Origin: Arsukibacterium sp. UBA3155
GTDB lineage: Bacteria > Pseudomonadota > Gammaproteobacteria > Enterobacterales > Alteromonadaceae
Length of the DNA stretch: 64,000 bases
Direction of reading: 5' to 3'
Assembly: GCA_002364615.1 (NCBI GenBank)
Contig: DEYP01000016.1
Coordinates: 62,001 to 126,000, forward strand
In this document: in pieces, positions 44,215 through 53,117 of the stretch
Layout: the number at the start of each line of letters is the position of its first letter
Numbering within the stretch: position 1 is the first letter of the stretch
The notes under the pieces: generated by a model
Told to the model about the DNA's origin: nothing
Seen by the model: the letters and a program-made list of their open reading frames with translations, nothing else
The model's database searches: none
Position numbers and translations under genes: made by a program

Positions 44215-45666
44215 TCACGCCAGGCAGATCTGGTTTCTACCATTCTGTTTGGCCTGATAAAGGGCTCTGTCGGCACGTTCAAAGCATTTCAGCAAGTTTT
44301 CAGCAGTGTGTTGTTCCGCAACGCCAAAACTACAACTTAGCCTGATATCGCAGTGAAAAACATATTTTGTCAGCGCCAGAGCGATCCGCTGACAAAGCGC
44401 CTGGGCTTCCGCCGCTGTTGTTTTCGGGCATAAAATAACAAATTCCTCGCCGCCCCAGCGGGTAACCTGATCATGCTCACGCACCTTGTCTAACAAGATT
44501 TTTGCCAGTTCCTGTAAAATGGCGTCACCGACACTATGGCCATGATTGTCATTAATGTCTTTAAAGAAATCGATATCAATAACGATTAAGCTCAGTACAT
44601 CCTTCGCCTGGGCCGATCGACGCTGAACATGCTGCATCGTTTTGTCAAAGTGATTGCGATTATAAAGTTTGGTCAAGGGGTCATGATTGGATAGAAATTC
44701 CAATTCAGTTATCGCGGATTCTAATTTATGTTGTGATTGCTCTAAGAGCTGATTTTTTTCCTGTAATTTAAGGTAGAAAGAACGGCTGCGATAATTCCAT
44801 AATGTCAGTAGTAAAATAATGGCGATTGCGACTCCGGCAACCTGCCATAGCAATTGGTAGTTAACGACATCAATAACTTCAATCCGCGTCCACTTCTGGT
44901 AAATGTCGATATGCTCTTGTTCCGTGATATTTGCCAATGCCTGATTAATTACCGGAATAACAGCCCGGGCACTACTGACAACGCCAAACCTGAGTTCATC
45001 TTCCAGCCCGACCCAGCCCGCTACTTTTAAGTGGTAAAGTGATTCCTGGCGGATTTGATTGTTAATAGAGTACAACGAACCAATAAAGAGATCGGCGTCA
45101 CCTTCAGCAACGGCTTGCAGCCCTGCGGGCTCATTGTCCACTAACACTAACGGCGTTTCTGGATAATAACGTTTTACATATTCGCTTAACCGGTAGCCTT
45201 CGGGCACGGCCAGTGAGCGGGTGCCGATATTTTCAATACTTTGTAAAAAAGGTTGTTCTTTTAAGGAAACCAGCACATTGGGTGAGCGAAAATAGACGTC
45301 TGAGAAGTGCAGATAAGTTTCGCGTTCTGCCGAACGATTCAGCATTGGCGATAACTGACATTTCCCGTTTTGCAAATACTGCAGGGACTCCAGCCAGGAT
45401 GTTGTGGGTACTAACTGAAACTGCAAGCCGGTTTTCTGGCTTATTAAACTTACATAATCAGCTGAGATGCCAATATGCTCGCCATCCTGAATAGATTCAT
45501 ATGGCATCCAGTCCGGATCGACACAATACGTTAGCAACTGCTCTGAAGTGGCTGCTTGATCAGCATGTGTAGCAACAGAAAACAGGCCAGACCACACTAA
45601 TAAACAGGCGCTTAGCACTATGTTCTTCAGTGTCTCAACTTTGTATCTTAACTGACGCTTTGCCAT
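44215..45666 (-). CDS. Diguanylate cyclase with periplasmic solute-binding (SBP_bac_3) sensor
   Basis: A membrane sensor that makes c-di-GMP. A signal segment is followed by a periplasmic type 3 solute-binding domain (YCVDPDWMPYESIQDGEHIG to about residue 255), one transmembrane helix (LLWQVAGVAIAIILLLTLW), a short coiled coil and a GGDEF domain with GGEEF active site and REHD I-site five residues before it. The sensor presumably binds an amino acid or similar ligand. The frame is open to 45711; the ATG at 45666 gives a more normal signal peptide, but neither start has a clear Shine-Dalgarno. Confidence 0.88.
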   Translation of the reverse strand: MAKRQLRYKVETLKNIVLSACLLVWSGLFSVATHADQAATSEQLLTYCVDPDWMPYESIQDGEHIGISADYVSLISQKTGLQFQLVPTTSWLESLQYLQNGKCQLSPMLNRSAERETYLHFSDVYFRSPNVLVSLKEQPFLQSIENIGTRSLAVPEGYRLSEYVKRYYPETPLVLVDNEPAGLQAVAEGDADLFIGSLYSINNQIRQESLYHLKVAGWVGLEDELRFGVVSSARAVIPVINQALANITEQEHIDIYQKWTRIEVIDVVNYQLLWQVAGVAIAIILLLTLWNYRSRSFYLKLQEKNQLLEQSQHKLESAITELEFLSNHDPLTKLYNRNHFDKTMQHVQRRSAQAKDVLSLIVIDIDFFKDINDNHGHSVGDAILQELAKILLDKVREHDQVTRWGGEEFVILCPKTTAAEAQALCQRIALALTKYVFHCDIRLSCSFGVAEQHTAENLLKCFERADRALYQAKQNGRNQICLA

Positions 45667-45901
45667 ACAACGTTCTGTTTGCGCGACTATTAGAATATTT
45701 TTTACTGCCATTTATAAAGCCGTTTGCTGCGGACACTACCGCGATAGAACCAACTGTCATGAGTTGATAGTAATGTTACTGAATGATAGTAGCGCCAAAT
45801 TGGCAAAAGCGCGAACAGGAGCAACAACTGTCGCGTGACAACTATGCCGTGGTGCAGTAGCCTTGCCTGATAACAGAAACAGTCAAAAGTAACGGTACGC
45901 G

Positions 45902-46675
45902 ATGCGCACAATACTGGCTTTAATAGCTTTAATGATATCTGGTTACAGCGCAGGCTCAGATTGCGTTGTACTGCTGCATGGTCTGGCCCGCTCAGCTTCA
46001 GCGATGGAGACAATGGAGCAGGCATTAACCGACGCCGGCTATTTTACGGTTAATGTTGATTATCCTTCTCGCCAGCATGCTGTTGAACAACTGGCTCCAA
46101 TGGCAATTGCACCCGCATTGGCAAAGTGCCGGGCTGAGCACAGCCCGGCAATCCATTTTGTCACCCACTCTATGGGGGGGATTTTGCTGCGGCAATATAC
46201 TAAAGACCATCAGATAGCCGAGTTGGGCAGGGTTGTGATGATGGGCCCGCCGAATCAGGGCAGTCAGGTGGTCGATAATTTAAAAGATGTACCGGGTTTT
46301 GAAGCGTTTAATGGCCCGGCAGGTATGCAGCTTGGTACGGGTGAACAGGATTTACCGAGGCAATTAGGTCCGGTTACTTTTGAATTAGGTATTATTGCCG
46401 GCACCCGCTCAATCAACCTGCTGCTATCAAACTACCTGCCAAACCCGGATGATGGCAAAGTATCGCTGGAAAACACCAAAGTAGCCGGAATGTGCGCGCT
46501 GGTCAGCGTAAACGTATCACATCCGTTCCTGATGAAAAGACAAAAGGTCATTAGCCAGGTATTGCACTTTTTGCAGTACGGTAAATTTAGCGGTGATAAC
46601 GCCGCACACTTCGTCTGCCCGGCACAGTTAACATCGACGTTAGCCCGCAATGTACCGGATTATATTCCAAAGTAG
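45902..46675 (+). CDS. Exported lipase-like alpha/beta hydrolase
   Basis: A 257-residue protein with a short signal peptide (ILALIALMISGYSAGS). The fold is recognised by VVLLHGLARSASAMETMEQA (oxyanion HG) and the nucleophile motif HFVTHSMGGILLRQY, where Thr replaces the first Gly of GxSxG. MGPPNQGSQV follows, as in triacylglycerol lipase-like proteins. The catalytic His is probably in NVSHPFLMK near residue 210. Four cysteines could form disulfides in the periplasm. It is divergent from the diguanylate cyclase. Confidence 0.82.
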   Translation: MRTILALIALMISGYSAGSDCVVLLHGLARSASAMETMEQALTDAGYFTVNVDYPSRQHAVEQLAPMAIAPALAKCRAEHSPAIHFVTHSMGGILLRQYTKDHQIAELGRVVMMGPPNQGSQVVDNLKDVPGFEAFNGPAGMQLGTGEQDLPRQLGPVTFELGIIAGTRSINLLLSNYLPNPDDGKVSLENTKVAGMCALVSVNVSHPFLMKRQKVISQVLHFLQYGKFSGDNAAHFVCPAQLTSTLARNVPDYIPK

Positions 46676-46743
46676 TTTGGCTGCTTTAATGTTGATCTGC
46701 CCGCTTGTTGAAACTGCTTTGTCTTATTTAATTGCGTTGTTAT

Positions 46744-46773
46744 ACCGTTTGTCAGAAAACTAAACCGTTTGTC
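46744..46773. repeat. Two direct repeats ACCGTTTGTC, 20 bases apart
   Basis: Copies at 46744-46753 and 46764-46773 are identical over ten bases and lie on the same face of the helix. They are 134 bases before the start of the gene at 46907, a possible binding site for a tandem-site regulator. Confidence 0.4.
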
Positions 46774-46906
46774 TGTACTGTCTGTAAAACTGCAATAAAA
46801 GTTTTGTATGCTGGTGCCGGCTAATTTTTCATCAAGTCATGCGGGGTTGATAACAAGCTGTTCAACCTGAAAGAATGTTCGTCTTATCATTAAAAGTGAG
46901 TACCTA

Positions 46907-47146
46907 ATGGAAACTGCTGTGATTGAGAGACGCCAGTCGACTAGGGAAATGCAACCGTTCTGGGATGAACTTAATCTGGCACAAAAATTTTCGGTGGCCG
47001 AACTGCAACGTTTTGGTTATGAACTATCTTTCGTGCGTCACGCTACTTCTGGCAGTTTGGCAGTGTTAAGAGCTGGTAATAAGTTTGCAGCCATCAATCA
47101 GGAAGGGGTGATTGATACCGCACCTGACATCGTCATACGTCACTAA
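46907..47146 (+). CDS. Small protein of unknown function
   Basis: A 79-residue soluble protein without signal or membrane segment. An N-terminal helical part (residues 10-40, MQPFWDELNLAQKFSVAELQ) is followed by a short beta-rich end (LSFVRHATSGSLAVLRAGNK, FAAINQEGVID). The composition and codon use resemble neighbouring genes, and the start follows AAGTGAG. I recognise no family. It converges with yajD. Confidence 0.6.
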   Translation: METAVIERRQSTREMQPFWDELNLAQKFSVAELQRFGYELSFVRHATSGSLAVLRAGNKFAAINQEGVIDTAPDIVIRH

Positions 47147-47151
47147 ACACT

Positions 47152-47169
47152 CATTGGCCGTTGCCAATG
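47152..47169. terminator. Hairpin between convergent genes
   Basis: CATTGGC-CGTT-GCCAATG is a perfect stem-loop filling the gap between the stops of the 46907 gene and yajD. T runs on either side are short, so it is a tentative bidirectional terminator. Confidence 0.45.
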
Positions 47170-47170
47170 G

Positions 47171-47509
47171 TTACTTTGATTTGTTTAGTAACGCTTTAAG
47201 GTCGGCAAACGGGTTATGGGTGGCTGCTTCGACTTTCTGCTCGGTGGTGCTGCCATACATGACAAACTCGTGGAATTTATTGTGCTCGTTGTCATGACAA
47301 TAAATGCATAGTAATTCCCAATTACTACCATCGCTTGGGTTATTACTATGGTTGTGATCGACATGATGTACGGTTAGTTCGCGCAAATTGGAATGAACAA
47401 ACTCACGCGCGCAGCGACCACATACCCACGGGTACATTTTTAACGCTTTGTCACGATAGCCCTGTTCCTGCTGCTGATAAGCCTGGGCGCCATTATTGTT
47501 TTTACTCAT
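47171..47509 (-). CDS. yajD: HNH nuclease-like protein YajD
   Basis: A 112-residue protein with the HNH layout: CGRCAREF, then TVHHVDHNHSNNPSDGSNWE and LLCIYCHDNEH. The CxxC pairs bind structural zinc and the HH...N...H residues form the nuclease site. Length and sequence match YajD of E. coli, whose biological role remains unclear. It is followed on the same strand by the GST gene's 3' end 33 bases upstream. Confidence 0.88.
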   Translation of the reverse strand: MSKNNNGAQAYQQQEQGYRDKALKMYPWVCGRCAREFVHSNLRELTVHHVDHNHSNNPSDGSNWELLCIYCHDNEHNKFHEFVMYGSTTEQKVEAATHNPFADLKALLNKSK

Positions 47510-47542
47510 TTTATCCTGCTTTAATTGTGGTTATTTCGTTGT

Positions 47543-48223
47543 TTAGCTCTGTCGGTAATCTTCGACTATGCTGCCATACAGGCCCATTTCTGCTTCATGA
47601 CCAGGCTCACGCCAGCTTTCCAGTAATGCCGCATTATACCAGGCTTGCATCGCTGGTAACTCAAGTAGCAGCTCGACATAGGCCATGGCATTGTTACTTA
47701 ATTTTAAGTCAAAGCTTTGCACCCGAAATGCCACTGGCGCAAAGAAGGCATCAACCGCGGTAAAAGAGGTGCCTGTCAGGAAAGGCCCGCCAAACTGATT
47801 TAACCCTTGCTGCCATAGCTCGTCAAGTCGTGCGAGATCTTTTGTCAGTGCCGCTGGTGGATTTTTTAATTGCACTCTTGCGCCACAGTTCATCGTGCAG
47901 ACACTTCGCAGCGTACCAAAACCAGCATGCATTTCACTGGCTGCGCAACGGGCATAATTACGTGCCTGTGAATTTGCTGGCCATACACCGACATGACGCT
48001 CTGCCAGGTACTCAATTATGGCTAAAGACTCCCAAACTACATTATCACCATCATGCAAACACGGCACGGTTGCGGTAGGTGAAAACTGACGAAAGTTTTC
48101 ATAATTATCCAGCTGAAATTGTTGTAATTTTTCGTCGAAAGGAATGCTTAATTGTTGCATCAGCAACCAGGGACGGAGTGACCAGGAAGAATAATTTTTA
48201 TTGGCGATAAACAATTGATACAC
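47543..48223 (-). CDS. Glutathione S-transferase family protein
   Basis: A 226-residue cytosolic GST with an N-terminal thioredoxin fold (YSSWSLRPWLLMQQLSIPFD) whose Ser/Tyr lies at the glutathione site, then PTATVPCLHDGDNVVWESLA with the cis-Pro and Glu-Ser binding motif, and a helical C-terminal domain (FLTGTSFTAVDAFFAPVAFR). The longest frame begins with a GTG that overlaps the Shine-Dalgarno GGAGGTG; the next GTG at 48223 is correctly spaced. The substrate is unknown. Confidence 0.88.
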   Translation of the reverse strand: MYQLFIANKNYSSWSLRPWLLMQQLSIPFDEKLQQFQLDNYENFRQFSPTATVPCLHDGDNVVWESLAIIEYLAERHVGVWPANSQARNYARCAASEMHAGFGTLRSVCTMNCGARVQLKNPPAALTKDLARLDELWQQGLNQFGGPFLTGTSFTAVDAFFAPVAFRVQSFDLKLSNNAMAYVELLLELPAMQAWYNAALLESWREPGHEAEMGLYGSIVEDYRQS

Positions 48224-48399
48224 AGGCACCTCCTTGGCTTAAGTTACTCAAGATTACGCTGGTTGTGCTGTTGCTTCAAGCGTGCTATTTCGTTTAGTCG
48301 CCAATCAAATGCCGTAAAGATTAATATTTTCCCTTTAAAAGTGCCCCAACGATCCCAAGTTCTTACTGAGCTATAATCAAGTTTAATTAGGAGTGAAAG

Positions 48400-49035
48400 A
48401 TGAAACAGACACTCATTATCGGTGCCAGCGGCCAGATAGGTAAAATGGCTACGATACTGTTGCTCGACGCGAAGCAGCACGTTAAAGCGCTGGTTCGTGA
48501 CAAAACTAAATTAAGTGATATTACTAACGAGCGGCTGGCAATTACCGAGCAGAACCTGGAAGGTGAGTTTGGGGATGCATTTGCCGGCTGCGATCAGGTG
48601 ATTTTTGTCGCAGGGTCTGGCGGTGACACCGGCACAGATAAAACCATGCTTATCGATTTATGGGCCGCAGCCAAGGCTGCGCGATATGCCAAAGCGCATC
48701 AACTGCAACACTTCATTATGATTAGCTCAATCGGGGCTGATGATCCAGAAGCCGTTGAAGGTGATATGAAACCCTATATTGTTGCCAAACATCTTGCCGA
48801 TCAGCAGCTTATTAACAGTGGCGTACCTTATACTATTATACGGCCCGGCAGACTGACTGACGACGACGCTTCCCTGAAAATCTCTACAGTCAGGCCCGAG
48901 GATAATATCAAACTTAAAATCAGCCGGGAAAACGTGGCCCACGTGTTGTTGCATGTTGCAACCAAAGCAGAACCACACAACCAAATTATTGAGATATTTG
49001 ACGGTGAGCAGCCGATTGAAACTGTGCTGAATTAA
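48400..49035 (+). CDS. NAD(P)-binding atypical SDR (NmrA/YwnB-like)
   Basis: A 211-residue Rossmann protein: IIGASGQIGKMATILLLDAK carries the GxxGxxG dinucleotide site, then HVKALVRDKTKL, and FIMISSIGADDPE with the SDR-family serines, and PYTIIRPGRLTDD. The classical YxxxK is absent, as in atypical SDR of the NAD(P)H-binding type. TAGGAG lies before the ATG. Members may be quinone reductases or redox sensors. It is divergent from the GST gene. The 160 bases between hold no clear gene. Confidence 0.85.
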   Translation: MKQTLIIGASGQIGKMATILLLDAKQHVKALVRDKTKLSDITNERLAITEQNLEGEFGDAFAGCDQVIFVAGSGGDTGTDKTMLIDLWAAAKAARYAKAHQLQHFIMISSIGADDPEAVEGDMKPYIVAKHLADQQLINSGVPYTIIRPGRLTDDDASLKISTVRPEDNIKLKISRENVAHVLLHVATKAEPHNQIIEIFDGEQPIETVLN

Positions 49036-49302
49036 CTGTTGGCGGTATGCGCTGGTAACACGCCATGGCAGCCAGGCGGAAAAATTGCTTAAGGTTATAA
49101 AGTAGCGTAAATATGCTGACAGGTGGCGGCCTTTTCGTGCCTTGCTGGACGATACCAGTAGCCAGTAAGAAAGGCCGACTATACTTACTAATAGCGTAAC
49201 GAAAGGCTAGGGGCGAAGCCAAAGATATGCCTATACTAACTCGGAAAATGTGGATAAAAACAATAACCCGCCATCGGGATAGCAGGCAACAAAAGGTGCA
49301 TT

Positions 49303-51147
49303 ATGAAAACGCTATTTAAACTCTCACTCACCGCCGCTTTAGTCAGCTCAGCGCTGTTGCTCAGTGGCTGTGGCAACGACAACACCCCGCAACAAACGTC
49401 AGTTGCGGTCGAACAAAAAACACTGACCGAAGCTGATGCTAAGGAATTTCTGGCCGAGGCAGAGCAAAAGCTAATCGCGCTTTATCTGGAAGCAAACCGG
49501 GCTGAATGGATTTATGCCAACTTTATTACTGAAGATACCGCCTCTCTGGCAGCCGACGTAAATGAAAAGCTTACCCTAGCGATGGTTAACCTGGCAAACG
49601 AAGCCGCCCGCTTTGATAAGGTTCAGCTGTCTGCTGAAGACCGGCGCAAATTAGACAAACTGAAACTGGCATTAACTTTACCTGCGCCACAAGATCCGGA
49701 AAAAACGGCTGAGATGGCCAAAATTGTGGCGGAGCTTGGCGGTATGTATGGCAAAGGCAAATATTGTAAAGCCGATAGCAGCTGCTTATCACTAGGTGAG
49801 ATGTCTAGCATTATGGCTAACAGCCGCGACTATGATGAATTGCTGGAAATGTGGCAGGGCTGGCGCGAAATAAGCAAACCAATGCGACCGTTATATCAGC
49901 GGTTAATTGAGTTAACGAATGAAGGTGCCAAAGAGCTCGGTTATGCCGATACCGGCGCAATGTGGCGTTCAAAATACGATATGCCTGCCGATGAGTTCGC
50001 TAACGAGCTGGATAGGCTATGGGGCCAGGTTAAGCCATTGTACGAATCATTGCATTGTCATGTGCGCAGTAAATTGTCAGAGCAATATGGTGTCGATAAA
50101 GTCCCGCTGGATAAACCTATTCCTGCCCATTTATTAGGCAATATGTGGGCGCAAAGCTGGGGTAACATTTATGAGTTGGTCGCGCCCAAAGATGCTGACC
50201 CGGGTTACGATGTGTCAACGCTGCTGGCCACCCATAATTATGACGAAATAAAAATGGTAAAAGGGGCTGAAGGGTTCTTTACTTCATTAGGGTTTGAACC
50301 ATTGCCTGAGACATTTTATCAGCGCTCATTGTTTGTAAAGCCGGCCGATCGCGATGTCGAATGCCATGCTTCAGCGTGGGACTTAGATGCCAAAGACGAC
50401 TTGCGGATTAAAATGTGTATTCAGCGCACCGGTGAGGAGTTCTCGGTTATTCACCACGAGTTAGGGCATAACTTTTATCAGCGCGCCTATAAACACCAGC
50501 CGGTCTATTTTCAGGAAAGTGCAAATGATGGCTTTCATGAGGCCATCGGCGATACCATCGCGCTGTCTGTTACCCCGGACTATTTAAAACAGATTGGTTT
50601 GCTGGAAAATGTGCCTGATGAGTCCAAAGACATAGGTTTACTATTAAAAATGGCGATGGATAAAATTGCGTTTGTTCCCTTTGGCTTGCTGGTAGATAAG
50701 TGGCGCTGGCAGGTATTTAATGGCGAAATTACCCCAGAGCAATATAACGAAGCCTGGTGGCAGCTGCGGGAGAAATATCAGGGCATAGCTGCACCGGTGG
50801 CGCGCTCAGAAGCGGATTTTGATCCGGGTGCGAAGTACCATGTTCCAGGCAATGTACCTTATACCCGTTATTTCCTGGCGCATATTTTGCAATTCCAGTT
50901 TCATAAAGCGTTGTGTGATATCGCGGGCAACGAAGGCGCGGTGCATCGCTGCTCTATTTATAATAGTAAAGCTGCGGGCACCAAGTTAAATGCGATGCTG
51001 GAAATGGGCTCCAGTCGGCCCTGGCAGGAAGCATTGGAAGTAGTAACAGGCAAGCCCGAAATGGATGCTACCGCAATACTGGATTATTTTGCGCCTCTTC
51101 AAGCGTATTTAGACGAGCAAAATAAAGGCGCCCAATGCGGCTGGTAA
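49303..51147 (+). CDS. M2-family peptidyl-dipeptidase (ACE-like) lipoprotein
   Basis: A zinc metallopeptidase related to angiotensin-converting enzyme that removes C-terminal dipeptides. The lipobox LSGC is at residues 20-23, so it is anchored in the periplasm. The zinc site is HELGH (His385, Glu386, His389) with the third ligand Glu413 in GFHEAIGD, at the same 24-residue spacing as in ACE. The rest is the helical M2 fold, ending at residue 614. It probably feeds on peptides, in keeping with the POT peptide transporter in the window. A strong terminator follows. Confidence 0.93.
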   Translation: MKTLFKLSLTAALVSSALLLSGCGNDNTPQQTSVAVEQKTLTEADAKEFLAEAEQKLIALYLEANRAEWIYANFITEDTASLAADVNEKLTLAMVNLANEAARFDKVQLSAEDRRKLDKLKLALTLPAPQDPEKTAEMAKIVAELGGMYGKGKYCKADSSCLSLGEMSSIMANSRDYDELLEMWQGWREISKPMRPLYQRLIELTNEGAKELGYADTGAMWRSKYDMPADEFANELDRLWGQVKPLYESLHCHVRSKLSEQYGVDKVPLDKPIPAHLLGNMWAQSWGNIYELVAPKDADPGYDVSTLLATHNYDEIKMVKGAEGFFTSLGFEPLPETFYQRSLFVKPADRDVECHASAWDLDAKDDLRIKMCIQRTGEEFSVIHHELGHNFYQRAYKHQPVYFQESANDGFHEAIGDTIALSVTPDYLKQIGLLENVPDESKDIGLLLKMAMDKIAFVPFGLLVDKWRWQVFNGEITPEQYNEAWWQLREKYQGIAAPVARSEADFDPGAKYHVPGNVPYTRYFLAHILQFQFHKALCDIAGNEGAVHRCSIYNSKAAGTKLNAMLEMGSSRPWQEALEVVTGKPEMDATAILDYFAPLQAYLDEQNKGAQCGW

Positions 51148-51187
51148 TTCAGTGTGATTAAAAATTAAAAAACAAATGCTAAAAAAA

Positions 51188-51245
51188 TGGCGCCTTCATC
51201 TTTGGTTTGCACATAGCAAGTTCTGAGATGAGGCGCCAACTTTTT
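51188..51245 (+). terminator. Terminator of the M2 peptidase gene
   Basis: TGGCGCCTTCATCT pairs with AGATGAGGCGCCA (one bulged base, 24-base loop), followed by AC and five T. A run of A before the stem would provide T on the minus strand, so it may also serve the convergent lipoprotein gene. Confidence 0.75.
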
Positions 51246-51291
51246 GATTTTAAATTACCGGGAGTCGTTGAGTGACTTTCACAACCTTTAG

Positions 51292-52149
51292 TTAAATTAT
51301 GCAGGTTTGTTGTTTTCTGGCAATCGCCAGCCCAATCAAACAAAGCGGCAACAGCCAGTGAAATGCACCGCCGGAATGGCCACTCGAACGAACAATTTGG
51401 ATGTCATCCGGACGCTGTTTCAGGCGCTCTTTAAAACCATTCAGTTCGCTCTCCAGATTAACAATCATCTCGTCGCTGGCTTGCATAAAACCTTGCTTGC
51501 TGTCGTGACGTAATTTTTCCTGAAGGTTTACCATTGTTGAACTGCCTTTGATCTGGCTGGTGCCCGGTGCGCGGAAAAGTAACTTTCTGCTTTCTATAGC
51601 GTAAACGGCGGTATCCATTAAGGTATTACTATCATTTTTCTGGCCATTAACTAAATAAGCGCCAACCAGGGTTAAGTAACTGAGTGACAATTTACTGTCG
51701 TCAGTAAATTGCACCTGATCATAGGACACCAGGGCGATAACATCGATGCCAAACATCGCCCTAAGCTGGTCCAGGTTCGCGAAGCTGCCGCCGCTACTAA
51801 GATAAGCAGACGGAATTATTTCAATATGTTCAACAAAAGACTGCTGGCTGAAATGAGTGGCAATGTTTTGCAATATTGCCATTTTATGATTCTCCGTCAG
51901 CGTATTAGCCTGCACCTCAACCCAGGGCATAGCATTGCTGTTGCGACTATTGTGGTTTGCCGGCACAAAGGCAATACCCATTCGTAGCGGCAACGTCAGC
52001 TTTGGGACACTGGTGGTTACCTGTGGTGCTGCCGAGTCAGGATATAAGTAACTGACGACACTACTGCGACTGCCGGTTTGTTGGGTGGCACAAGCGCTAA
52101 GGGTCAGGGTGATAACACACAGTAATACTATTCGGCCATAGTTAAACAT
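51292..52149 (-). CDS. Rhombosortase-target (GlyGly-CTERM) lipoprotein
   Basis: A 285-residue lipoprotein with lipobox LSAC (TLTLSACATQQ). The middle part (PKLTLPLRMGIAFVPANHN, FGIDVIALVSYDQVQF) matches the rhombotarget lipoprotein family as I recall it (TIGR04179). The C terminus has the tripartite sorting tail: SSGHSGGAF, a hydrophobic helix HWLLPLCLIGLAIA and a basic end (RKQ), which rhombosortase cleaves near the glycines. The frame is open to 52197; the ATG at 52149 has AAGGAAG before it. Its rhombosortase is not in the window. Confidence 0.82.
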   Translation of the reverse strand: MFNYGRIVLLCVITLTLSACATQQTGSRSSVVSYLYPDSAAPQVTTSVPKLTLPLRMGIAFVPANHNSRNSNAMPWVEVQANTLTENHKMAILQNIATHFSQQSFVEHIEIIPSAYLSSGGSFANLDQLRAMFGIDVIALVSYDQVQFTDDSKLSLSYLTLVGAYLVNGQKNDSNTLMDTAVYAIESRKLLFRAPGTSQIKGSSTMVNLQEKLRHDSKQGFMQASDEMIVNLESELNGFKERLKQRPDDIQIVRSSGHSGGAFHWLLPLCLIGLAIARKQQTCII

Positions 52150-52277
52150 GTTGCACTTCCTTGATTGAGTGGTTGAACACCGCAAGCATAGGCGCACTTA
52201 GTAAAAAATAGTACCTTATTAATAGAAGTAGCGTATAAATAGGCCTGAGGTATCAATATGTAATACTTTGAGGCGCT

Positions 52278-53021
52278 ATGTCACAAATTGATTTAATGCT
52301 GAATTGCTTGAAAAAAGCCCTGAAACAGCGGGGGATAAGTTATGCCCGTGTGGCGTCGCATTTGCAGTTAACGGAGGCCAGTGTCAAGCGGATGTTCTCA
52401 CTGAAACAAGTCAGCGTGCAGCGGATAGAGCAAGTGTGTCAGCTAATTCAGCTGGATTTAGTCGACTTATTGCAGTTAATGACAGAGCAACAGCAGCGAA
52501 CAGACCAGCTGAGTTATGAGCAGGAGCAGCAGCTGTCTCAGGACCTGACATTGTTATTGGTGGCGGTATCGGTGCTTAATCGCTGGAGTATGCAGGATAT
52601 TCTGGACTGGTATAAAATCTCTGAGCATGAATGTATTCAAAAACTTGCGCAACTAGATCGGCTTAAGTTAATAGAGCTGCTGCCAGCTAATAAAATTCGC
52701 CTGCGCGTATCCGCTAATTTTGGCTGGTTGGAGAATGGGCCCATTCAGCGTTTTTTTCAGCAAAAAATTGCTCAGGAGTTTTTCAATGCCAGCTTTAATA
52801 GTAAAGCCGAAAGTTTGCTGGTACTTAATGGCATGCTCTCAGCGCAAGCTAATGCTGAATTTCAAAAAAAGTTAAAGCGTTTGGCCAACGATTTTAACGA
52901 ATTAAACCGACAGGATGAAAAATTACCGTTGGCCCAGCGAAATGGGGTAAGCGTGGTGCTGGCGCTACGCGACTGGCGCTTTGGCTTGTTTAAACCGTTA
53001 CTAAAATCTGATAAAACGTAG
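52278..53021 (+). CDS. XRE-type transcriptional regulator
   Basis: A 247-residue protein with an N-terminal helix-turn-helix (residues 8-65: LKKALKQRGISYARVASHLQ, then VSVQRIEQVCQLIQLDL). The C-terminal 170 residues are helical and unassigned, with WSMQDILDWYKISEHECIQK resembling a second winged-helix-like segment (residues 90-150). It is divergent from the rhombosortase-target gene (128 bases between starts), which it might control; that is inference from position. Confidence 0.82.
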   Translation: MSQIDLMLNCLKKALKQRGISYARVASHLQLTEASVKRMFSLKQVSVQRIEQVCQLIQLDLVDLLQLMTEQQQRTDQLSYEQEQQLSQDLTLLLVAVSVLNRWSMQDILDWYKISEHECIQKLAQLDRLKLIELLPANKIRLRVSANFGWLENGPIQRFFQQKIAQEFFNASFNSKAESLLVLNGMLSAQANAEFQKKLKRLANDFNELNRQDEKLPLAQRNGVSVVLALRDWRFGLFKPLLKSDKT

Positions 53022-53117
53022 CAGTGCGGTAAGATACCAAAGCGCATTTTTCGTAAATAACCGTTACAACAACCCATTTATAAGTGTTCTGCTGATAATC
53101 AATATTAGGAAAAAACG

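Noticed and set aside
48244-48480. A 78-codon minus-strand frame upstream of the SDR gene
   Set aside because: Its first third overlaps the well-supported SDR gene, there is no start codon in the non-overlapping part, and no Shine-Dalgarno; the segment serves as the intergenic region between GST and SDR genes.
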